NCBI GenBank assembly: GCA_028551475.1
Contig: CM052354.1
Coordinates: 3,455,391 to 3,519,390, forward strand
Source: Casuarina equisetifolia
Taxonomy: Eukaryota; Streptophyta; Magnoliopsida; Fagales; Casuarinaceae
Length of the DNA stretch: 64,000 bases
Direction of reading: 5' to 3'
The number at the start of each line of letters is the position of its first letter. The first letter of the stretch is position 1. The notes beneath the pieces were generated by a model that did no database searches, was not told where the DNA came from, and worked only from the letters and a program-made list of their open reading frames with translations. Positions 54,461-64,000 of the stretch are shown piece by piece. The position numbers were made by a program, and so were the translations under genes.

Positions 54461-57400
54461 GTGGAAGTAGAGCTTGTTGGAGATGTCATCCTTCTTTTGG
54501 ATAGTGGTTTTAGGATGACTTTGAGTAGAACTTTTTATGTATCGTCGTTTAGACGGAATTTGGTTTCACTTTCTGTACTTGACAGTTCTAGATATGTATT
54601 TGAATTTAAGAACACCGTTGTGACAATATTTTATAATGCAAATGTAATTGGAAGTTGTGTTATGTCGAATGGCTTGTACAGATTGGTTTTATCTCCACAT
54701 GAAATTTATGTTACTTCTACTATTGACAAAAGTGTTTCCAAAAGACCTATGACTAAGGACTTGTCTTACACCTTGTGGCACAAGAGACTTGGCCATATTT
54801 CTAGAGATAGAGTGGACGGGTTGATCAAATCCAATATTTTACCTGCTCTTAATAATGATCTGGAGATTTGTGTAGACTGTTGTAGAGGTAAGCTAACCAA
54901 GATAAAGAAGAAAAAGGCAGCTCATAATTCTGAATTGTTAGAAGTGATTCACACTGATATCAGTGGTCCCTATCGAGTAACTTTGTGTGGTAATGCATAT
55001 TTCATTACATTTATTGATGATTTCTCTCGTTATGGATATGTTTACTTAATTAAGGAAAAATCTGAATCACTTGAGAAATTCAAAGTGTTCAGAACTGAGG
55101 TTGAAAAGCAGTCAGGGAAAAGTATAAAGAGTGTTAGATCTGATCGGGGTGGTGAATATTATGGCAGACATGGTGATGTAGGCCAGATTATGGGTCCATT
55201 TGCTCAATATTTACAGAATTCTGGGATAGTTGGACAGTTTACTATGCCTGGAAGCTCCGAACAGAACGGTGTAGCTGAAAGGCGAAACCGTACTCTCATG
55301 GAGATGGTTAGATGTATGATGAGTAGAACTAATCTACCTCTTTTTCTATGGGGAGAAGCTTTGAAGACTGCTATGTATATTCTCAATCGTGTTCCTACTA
55401 AGGCTGTGCCATTAACTCCTTTTGAATTATTTACGGGACGCAAACCTAGCCTGAATCATCTAAAGGTTTGGGGATGCCCTGCAGAGGTCCGGTTATATAA
55501 CCCAACATTAGGCAAGTTAGATTCTAGAACAGTCAGATGTTATTTTGTGTCTTATCCAGACTATTCTAAAGGGTATCGATTTTATAACCCTACTAGAGGT
55601 GCTAGAATTGTTGAATCCTTAACAGCTAAGTTTCTGGAACTTGATGTTGCAGAAAGCGGTACTAGTTCTCTAGTTATAGAGAATAGTAATGATGTTGATA
55701 TGAGTATACCGTTTCCTCTATCTATTCAGTTAGATGCAGTTGTGCAGGAACCTGCTGTTGGTACAACTTCTGTAGAGGTTCCACTTGTTCAGAATCAGGA
55801 TATAGAGATTCCTCCTCTTAGGAGATCTAACAGGGAGAAAAGACCTGCTATTCATCCTGATTATTTGGTTTATCTTGGAGAGCATGACTATGACATCGGT
55901 ATTATTGAGGATCCAGTGACTTATACTCAAGCTGTTTCTAGCCCTCAATATGATTTTTGGAAAGATGCCATGAGAGATGAAATGCAGTCTATGAAGCAAA
56001 ATCATGTTTGGGATCTAGTAGAGTTACCTAAGAAATGCAAGCCCATTGGTTGTAAGTGGGTGTTTAAGACTAAGAAAGATTCCAAAGGAAAGATAGAAAG
56101 GTTTAAGGCCAGATTAGTTGCCAAGGGATTCACTCAAAGAGATGGAATTGATTATAATGAGACATTCTCACCAGTTTCATCTAAGGATTCTTTTAGGGTG
56201 ATAATGGCTTTAGTAGCGCATTTTGATATGGAGTTGCTACAGATGGATGTTAAAACAGCTTTTCTAAATGGGGATCTTGATGAAGAGGTCTATATGCTTC
56301 AACCAGAGGGTTTTGCAGAAGGTAATTCTGATGAACTTGTTTGTAGACTTAAAAAGTCAATTTATGGTCTTAAACAAGCTTCTAGACAGTGGTATTTGAA
56401 GTTTGACACTTATATTACATCTTGCGGTTTTGTTGAAAACCTTGTTGATCATTGTATATACACTAAGGTCAGTGGGAGTACGTCGATTTTCTTGATCCTT
56501 TATGTGGATGATGTCTTGCTTGCATGCAAAGATATGGCGTTACTTCAAGAAACTAAAAGACTTTTATCTTTAGAGTTTGATATGAAGGACCTTGGTGAAG
56601 CATCTTTTGTCCTAGGCATTGAGATCTTTAGAGATCGTTCACGCCGTATTTTGGGTCTTTCTCAGAGGACATACATTGATCGTGTGTTAGCTAGATTTAA
56701 TATGCAAGATTGCAAACCTGGCAATGTTCCTGTTCTTAAGGGTGAAAAGCTACACTTGATGCAATGTCCTATAAATGATGCTGAGAAAGAATTGATGAAA
56801 AATATACCATATGCTTCAGCAGTTGGCAGTTTTATGTATGCACAGGTTTGTACAAGACCTGATATTGCCTTTGCTACTGGACTTCTTGGTAGATTTCAGT
56901 CTAACCCAGGTCATGATCATTGGGTTGCTGCCAAGAAGGTTATGAGGTACTTGAAAAGGACAAGAGATTATATGCTCATGTACAGACATGTAGATAACTT
57001 ACAATTAGTGAGTTATTCAGATTCAGATTATGCAGGCTGTTCTGATGATTTGAAGTCTACGTCTGGTTATGTTTTCATGATGGCTGGTGGTGCAGTTTCA
57101 TGAAAAAGTTCTAAGCAAACTATGGTCACGTCTTCCACTATGCACGCTGAGTTTATAGCTTGTTATGGAGCTTCCATACAAGCTGTTTGGATGAAGAACC
57201 TCATAAGACAGATGATCTCACTTGATTTTATTGATCGGCCAATTCCGTTGTACTGTGACAATAGTCCAGCAGTGTTGTTTATAAATAACAACAAAAGTAT
57301 TAAAGGGGCCAAACACATTGAGATCAAGTATTTGACTATTAAGGAGCTAGTTAAGAAAGGTGACATTACTGTAGAGCTAATTAGCACAGATGCTATGTTA

Positions 57401-57493
57401 GCTGACCCACTCACTAAAGGACTTGCTCCTGTAGTGTTTTCTAGACATGTTGTAAACATGGGACTAGTAGCGTCTTTGGATGCTTTTGTTTAG
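54461..57493 (+). pseudogene. Copia pol: integrase, reverse transcriptase, RNase H; one internal stop
   Basis: Counting from 54461: GAG-pre-integrase zinc segment LWHKRLGHIS (about residue 105) with CVDCCRGK; integrase catalytic acids in HTDISGP (164-170), SDRGGE (about 227) and EQNGVAE (about 267); reverse transcriptase with MDVKTAFLNGDL and YVDD at about residue 681; RNase H with SYSDSDYAGC and YCDNSPAVLFI. A TGA at 57101-57103 interrupts RNase H, and the same frame then continues to 57493. The frame is open upstream across the gag stop but has no ATG. The stretch normally carrying the protease D[ST]GA motif, between the zinc knuckle and YLYVGN, is absent. I judge it inactive for complete replication. 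Confidence 0.9.
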
Positions 57494-58078
57494 TGGGAGT
57501 TATTGTTCTATGATATTTTGTTATGTAGTAAACTTTGTTTTACTTATATTGCCTGTTATATATTGTTTTCATAGAACATGTATTTCTGTAAGACAGGTAT
57601 TAAAGACTTAAGGGATGTGCAACCTTAAGCATTTGGCTGGGGCATTTATTGATAAGCCATATTTTGATGTCTTGTAGCACTTAAATTTATACTCGAGTAT
57701 TACAAACAAGACATATTGGTTCATTAGAACCTTTATATAGTTCTCCGATGACTGTATGTCAATGACTGTGTATGTCGATTTTAGGGAGAACTGGGACTGA
57801 CAAGAAAGATAACACATAAGGTTATTTACCTAGTGTTATTTGTTTGCCACACTACCATACTCAATCCATGTCAGTAGAGTGGATAGCCCTTATGACTATG
57901 GATAATGCTGTGTCTTTTAATTGGCATAGTTAATGCTATGATCTGAGGGTTTTGAAGCTTTATGGGACCGGATTTGTAATAAGGAACTGTCGTTGGACCA
58001 ATATAAAACCTTTTTGAAATTATTTTCATATATAACTTATATTAGTATTATTTTTGTTTTATGCACATTGATACGCCC

Positions 58079-58089
58079 AAGTGGGAGAT
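58079..58089 (+). promoter_or_regulatory. Polypurine tract before the 3' LTR
   Basis: AAGTGGGAGAT directly abuts the right LTR. This is a usual plus-strand priming site form in plant Copia elements. Confidence 0.88.
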
Positions 58090-58758
58090 TGTTAGCTTAT
58101 TTTGTAAGCTCATGTAATGTGGGCTTTATCAATGAGCATAAATAGTTCTCTTATGAAGGTGTATTAATGTAATTAATATTGGTTCAGTTAATTAGACAGA
58201 TTTTGACTTAATTGCGAGTATGGTGCTAGCCAGTGTGGGCTTTAGTGCACTTTATAGAACTGTGATGAGTCAGGACTATTTAGTTAGCACGTGTTATGTT
58301 ATATCGGCTAAGTCCCCCCTCTAGCTTAAATTATGTGCATTGGGCTCAGTATACGGAATCAATGTTGATGGTAAGGGTATAATGGTCATTTCATTGTAAT
58401 CACTGTGCATGTACTGTTTACGTACTGTGCATGTACTGTTCACGTACTGTGCATGCACTGTTTACGGACACTGTTCACAGTATCCGTTTTAAAAGAGAAA
58501 TTCTATTCTCTTTTGGTTATCCGAACTCTTCCCCGACCATATTTTGTTGATCTGATTCCGTTTCTAAGTTCCAGCTTCTCATCGGCTAGCACGATTAAGA
58601 AATAGAGGGTAAGATCTTAGCTACAATCCTTCTATAAAGATGCAGACACCTTCAGGTACGTTTTTCTCGTTTTATTCATTTAGTTTAATTCATTATCAAT
58701 CTATAATTGATGTTAGATCCTGTTTTGAGTCTCGTTTGAGACGTATTAGATACCTACA
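58090..58758 (+). repeat. 3' LTR of the Copia element
   Basis: 669 bp, matching the left LTR except for T at 58241, C at 58559 and one T near 58700. It is followed by the GGTTT target duplication and by CRK E exon 1 in frame. Confidence 0.97.
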
Positions 58759-60821
58759 GGTTTTACAGTAACTCGCATGGCGAAGACCCTGACAAAGTCT
58801 ACGCGATTGGACTTTGTCGAGGAGATACTGAGCAAGATGCTTGCCTTAGTTGCCTCAATGACTCTAGAATTGCTTTGAAACAGCTTTGTCCCAATCAGAA
58901 GGAGGCAATAGGATGGTATGACAATTGCTCGTTGCGTTTCTCAAACCACTCTATATTTGGCATTGTGTCCGATAATCCATCTTTTATTAGTTTGAACACA
59001 ACGAATGTCTCCGTAGACGGTTACGACAGGTGGCTAAAGAAGCAGTTTGATGACATGATAAAGGAAGTTGGATTAGACGGTTCTGGCAAGTTTTTTGCAA
59101 CAAGAACTTCCTTAGCCTCGGACTTCAGCAATATATATGTGCTTGCACAATGCACTCCCGATTTGACCGAGGAAGATTGCCGTAATTGTTTATGGAAGTT
59201 TTCTGGAGGTATTCCAGTATATGCTCTTCCGGCGTTGGGTGCGCAATATTATACACCAAGCTGTAATTTTAGGTACGAGCGCTACCTCTTCTTTGATCAG
59301 AAAGTTGCTGCAGCGTCGCCTCCGCCGGATAAAGGAACAGTATTCCAAGGGCCGCCTCCGCCGGAAAAAGGTACACTATTCCTCCACACACATCTCACGT
59401 TCCTGAAAAGGACAATTTTTCATTGCGCACGGGTATAGTGAATCCAATCACTATTCTTTGTCTTTTTATTTTTCAGATTTGTTTCTTGGTTATGTGATGT
59501 TGGGGTGTGATGTTGTAAGCGAGGACATAAATTTTTTTCAATTATGTCGGGTTGATATTGTTGACTAAATCAAGTAAAGCAGATGATGTGTCTTCACAGT
59601 AACTTGCTTTTGGTTTTTACAGGAAAGGAGAGAAACAATCGAATTGCAATCATCATAGTTGTCCCAACTCTTATTTTAATGCTACTTCTTGTCGGTATTT
59701 GCATATTTTTAAGGAGGAAGCGAAGGAATAAACATGAGAGTAAGTTCATATATTAATTCAATTGTTACTTCTTATTAGTTTTTAATATGTGAAGCATAGG
59801 AATTACTGTAATTCTTTGAAGCACTTGGGCAGAGTAGTAACAACATTTGACTCGTGGCGAAAATGAAAATGCTTTCCTCACTATGATTGAACTACGGCAT
59901 GCGTATAAATTACTCTTCCTTTTCAAAAAGATTAATCCAAATTTACAATCTATTGTTACTAACTTTTTCAGGTAAAAGTCCGTCCAAGATTGAAAGATTA
60001 TAAGCCACATCTTGCTCTATGCTTTCACAAAGAGTAAAAGACTGTCTCAAAGCAATAATTAGTTTACATTTGTTTGCATTGATTCACATTGATTCTTTAC
60101 TAATAAGTGCAAATGTCTCTGTAAAGCATTAACATCATAAATGTGACAAAGATTTTGATTAACCCACCCTCTATAAGTACACACTCACCCATTTCTAGCC
60201 CCTTTGCCTCGCTGTGTTACTGTTGGCGAACATGTAGTGACATTTTTGTTGCTTGTAGTTGAGGATCCTGTAGCTATGGATGAAATAACAAGTGTGGAAT
60301 CCTTGCAATTCAATCTTAGCACTATTAAAGTTGCCACAAACAACTTTTCAGATGCAAATAAGCTTGGAAAAGGAGGATTTGGAATAGTATACAAGGTAAG
60401 AAAACATCCTCCAAAAAAGATAGACTATCATAATTACGTGATATCTTTTTACTAATGTATTTACCTTTTGAGGTTAATTAAAATTTTTTTAATTAAATTA
60501 TATTTTATATATGCAGGGTATGCTTTCTAATAAACAAGAAATAGCTGTGAAAAGATTATCAAGAAATTCCACCCAAGGGGATATTGAATTTAAGAATGAA
60601 GTCTTATTAGTGGCCAAACTCCAACATCGAAATTTAGTTAGACTCCTTGGATTCTGTTTGGAAGGAAATGAAAGACTTCTTGTCTATGAATTTGTACCTA
60701 ACACAAGTCTTGACCATTACATATTTGGTACGGTTAGATTCTTATCATTGTTAAGATATTTATTGAAATTTTGTAATCAAAATACTTTCATTTAGGTACC
60801 TCATATATAAATTTCAAATAA

Positions 60822-61088
<267 letters not shown>

Positions 61089-61874
61089 TAGTAAGTATAG
61101 TTAATTTCTATTGTTAATGACTATAACTATGCATTCCTTGTATGATTAATTCATATAGAAAAATGAATTTCTTGTATGATTAATTCAAATAGAAAAATGA
61201 AATGGAATCAACACCAAGATAGCCATAAAGAAAGATAGAAATTAAATTTACTATTCAAACTTAAGCAAGTCTATTGATATTATTGTATAGTGGATATATG
61301 GCTCCAGAATATGCAATGTTTGGACAATTTTCAACAAAATCAGATGTCTTCAGCTTTGGTGTCCTAATTCTAGAGATTGTAAGTGCCAGAAGAATTACTA
61401 GCCTTTTTGACAATGAGCAGCTTCTTAGTTATGTGAGTATTCATATGAGTTTGCATATTTTGATTTTTGATTTTTGATTTTTTTTAAAATTTAAAAGAAG
61501 TAAAAAATTTGTTACAGAATTGTTTCTTTGACTTTTATATTGGGTTTGACATATTAATGCAGGCATGGAGAAATTGGAAAGAGGGGACAACTTCAAATCT
61601 CATTGATCCCACATTACTAAAGAGTGGTTTAATAGCTGAAATTATAAGATGTATTCATATCGCTTTGCTATGTGTTCAACAAAATGTTGCCGATAGACCA
61701 GACATGGCTTTAGTTGTTCACATGCTTAAAAGTGATTCTATGGCTCTCTCTTTGCCTACAGAGCCTGCAAGCTTTTTACAAAGTAGGATACAATCAGCCA
61801 CACCAGAGAAACTAGGCATCAATGGTGAGATAACTAATAATGAGGTTTCAGTAACTGAGTTATATCCTCGGTAG

Positions 61875-63084
61875 TGTTATGGAAGGGAGGTAAATTTCAC
61901 TTGTAAGACTATGCCTCACAAACTAGAATCTTTATTTAGTTATGTTACATGGACAAAGACTACACCATACATAATGTCATAGTGACGGTAACAAGAAGAA
62001 TTTCCTGGTAAATCAGCTCCCACGACATAGAAAATGTGTAAGTGATGGAAGACAACTTTCCTTGTCAAGAGAAATTGTCATGATATGATATCTATTAAGG
62101 CTATTTTGATGACTTTTGTTTTCCTGATTATTTTGTACTAGTTCTTTCCAACTCAATGTCAAACAAACAATGGTAGTTCTATGAAGATAATGCTAATTTG
62201 ATGAGCCAATTTGAGACAAAATAAAATTAATTGATATCAATTAAGTGTATACATGATAGCACATACAAAGTTAGCAATCAATATAAGTAAATGTGACATA
62301 AAGACTAGATTAGTAAGAGAATCGTTACAAGGTACATTAACCAAGATGACATCATTAGTTTTATCTCATTCCACAACATTGTCATACTTAATGGGTTGGA
62401 GAGATGTTATTTTTAAGGTGAAAAAAAGTCATTCACCTACTACGATATGGGAGAGCATCTCTAATCCAAAGTCAAGTGCAAATTATATTCAGGAAAAAAC
62501 ATAAATTTGTACAACCTTTCAATAGGTGCAATTGAAGGCGGAAAAGTTTTCAATCACAAAACTTGAGTCCATCATGGCTCCCACTTAGTCCAAGCTCTCA
62601 CTAGAAAAATTCTTTTTCCCCCCATCTAGGCGCATTCTACTTGCACTAAATAAAGAATCAAAAGTGGGTTAAAGAACCTTTTTGTTTTTGGATTAGTATA
62701 CGGTGACAGTGGTGGTGTTAATGGATGAGCAAACATAGTCTCCAATCTTGTGGTCTCATAAAGTATAAAGCCTACTCAAAAACTAATTAATGAGTCAGGA
62801 TAATGTTATTTATTTAAATATAACCTAAAGATTGTATTTTTTTCAACATAAATATTTTTTCCTTAAGGCTCCCTAATCATGATTTTGACTCAAGATGAAA
62901 GGAGGGAAATAAATGCTCCCCTATGCATAATGCATGTCTTAAGAACTCAAAATTAAATTGTAGTTAAAATAGATCAACCTACGTTTTAGTACCATATTAT
63001 GAAGTTAAAAGTTGAACCAAAAAATTAATTTACGAGTTAGAAAGATACTTTTTATATTTAAATATTGTCTAAAATATTTAAGTG
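61875..63084. other. Spacer after CRK E, diverged
   Basis: Starts like the other post-CRK spacers and from about 62510 matches 30480-30590 (TTGAGTCCATCATGGCTCCC). It then matches 30660-30830 in part. The secreted-peptide ORF is missing. No gene is seen. Confidence 0.6.
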
Positions 63085-64000
63085 ACAAGCAATCATGAGA
63101 GATAATTAGTACCTAGACTCATATGCTAAAACAAGAAACCAAATATTAAAGAAGCATGCACACTCTAGCTACAAACACATACAAATACAAAGAGAAAGAG
63201 TACCTGCAACTTCAAATGTATGAGATCCAAGGACTACCCTTATATCAACCTAACAAAAATTATGAAAGAGATGTGAGAGAGGAGGTACAACTTGTATAAG
63301 CTCAGTTCAAATTCCATCTAAAGGAAAGAAAAAGAAAAAGTCATATAATAGCACTTATCACCATATAGTAATCCGATAGTACAAAAATCTTACAGCCTAT
63401 AAAAATGAACTCTACCCCACCATCATCAACTTGTTTGATGTGCCATTCATTTTATTCTAGCCAAGAAGAAGCTGCATGGTCCGCAATTTACACTGGGATC
63501 AATTAAGAACTAAGTGATTCTTTATTTTTTATTTTTTCATTTTTTGATGATCTAACTTCCAACCCTAGTTATCATGGTAAACATCCACCTCGTGAGTAGG
63601 ATAGGCAGGACATAAAATTTCCACAAAATTGTCTTTCAGGACACGCTACCGCACATTCCTTATCAGTGTAAATGCAAAGTTCCCTATTGGTGTCGATTAG
63701 GTGCTGCCAGTTGCAGTTGTTTAGTCCATCTTATAAAGGCGGGTAATGATAACGAATGAGGCTATCAGTTATCCAGCTTTGTTATTACTTCTTCTCCCCA
63801 CATATGAAAAGCATTGCGCAGTTGATTCTATGTTCAGTATTCTTCGTTTACAATTGAAAAGAATTCTATTTCCCCACCAAACAAAGAGGTTGTCAATGAC
63901 ATATATATTTTCCCAACGACATACATGTACAGATGTATCCATTCTAAATGTTGGCAATAAGCAGCTATCACATTCATGGCGTCCTACTCATGTCAGATTG
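63085..64000 (-). pseudogene. Partial duplicate of the AE7 gene (exon 4 and intron 3), runs off the window
   Basis: Matches 20089-20990, that is the AE7 intron 4 end, exon 4 and part of intron 3. The exon 4 copy is 63204-63249: same 46-nt length, both splice signals kept, but six of 15 residues changed (it reads VDIRVVLGSHTFEVA). Exon 5 is cut off by the junction with CRK spacer at about 63085. Exons 1-3 could lie beyond 64000. It is probably a decayed duplicate of the Fe-S assembly gene that closes the CRK array. Confidence 0.88.

Larger units (their letters stand above)
51539..58758 (+). mobile_element. Young Ty1/Copia LTR retrotransposon, 7220 bp
   Basis: Two 669-bp LTRs (51539-52207 and 58090-58758) begin TGTTAG and end CCTACA. 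By eye they differ at three sites, all transitions (51690, 52008 and 52149 in the left LTR). Target duplication GGTTT lies at 51534-51538 and 58759-58763. A primer-binding site follows the left LTR and a polypurine tract precedes the right one. The order integrase, reverse transcriptase, RNase H identifies Copia. It sits in CRK E exon 1 in the same orientation as the gene. The coding region carries an in-frame stop in RNase H and appears to lack the protease active site, so this copy is probably not self-sufficient. Confidence 0.97.

Noticed and set aside
54503..54511. LLLDSG in the Copia pol frame as the protease active site
   Set aside because: It lies after the YVGN-like stretch and before FYVSSF, a position where relatives have a non-catalytic LxLxSG/DTG-like sequence. 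The usual D[ST]GA...H arrangement is not present.
57163..57459. Minus-strand 98-residue ORF in the Copia 3' coding region
   Set aside because: Mirror of the RNase H frame; no independent evidence.

Overview
The window is nuclear DNA of a flowering plant, most likely a woody eudicot (inference). It is AT-rich, its genes carry spliceosomal introns, its conserved proteins are plant-type, and it holds Ty1/Copia retrotransposons and a cluster of cysteine-rich receptor-like kinase (CRK) genes. I resolved exon structures by following reading frame and family conservation across GT-AG (and two unusual) introns.

Left third (about 1-23 kb): a stable housekeeping block. A broken NLR (disease-resistance) remnant at 1.2-1.8 kb is followed by three apparently intact genes. 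They are phosphomevalonate kinase (minus, 1940-10173, 10 coding exons, 508 aa), the ESCRT-II subunit VPS25 (plus, 14168-17767, 6 coding exons, 179 aa) and the cytosolic Fe-S assembly factor AE7/MIP18/CIA2 (minus, 19348-22669, 5 exons, 159 aa). The kinase has a GC-AG intron. The AE7 gene has a U12-type intron starting ATATCC, with either an AA or an AG 3' end.

Right two thirds (about 23-63 kb): a tandem array of CRK copies, all on the plus strand, separated by duplicated spacers. Copy A (25.8-28.1 kb) and copy B (33.9-37.1 kb) are pseudogenes. Copy C (38.6-41.9 kb) is complete and open, with 7 exons and 639 aa. Copy D (45.3-46.4 kb) is a nearly exact fragment of C holding exons 4-7 only. Copy E (51.3-61.9 kb) would encode 655 aa but is split in exon 1 by a 7.2-kb Copia element. 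That element has 669-bp LTRs differing at three positions by eye and a 5-bp target duplication. The spacers carry old Copia remnants, a minus-strand ORF for an 86-residue secreted peptide (three copies), and a 119-bp solo LTR whose empty site survives in two sister spacers. The array ends in a decayed partial copy of the AE7 gene (63.1-64.0 kb), so the CRK array lies between the AE7 gene and its broken duplicate.

How it fits together: the housekeeping genes serve isoprenoid synthesis, endosomal sorting and Fe-S delivery, and are unrelated to each other. The CRK array looks like a birth-and-death immune-receptor cluster remodelled by unequal exchange, microhomology junctions and transposons. 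Three of its copies share a palindromic pair of W-box cores just upstream of the start codon. I saw no CRISPR array, rRNA or tRNA gene. Nothing here is clearly a new molecular system. The best leads are the Copia gag start codon inside the LTR with a predicted leader intron across the primer-binding site, the odd U12 intron, and the triplicated secreted-peptide ORF.
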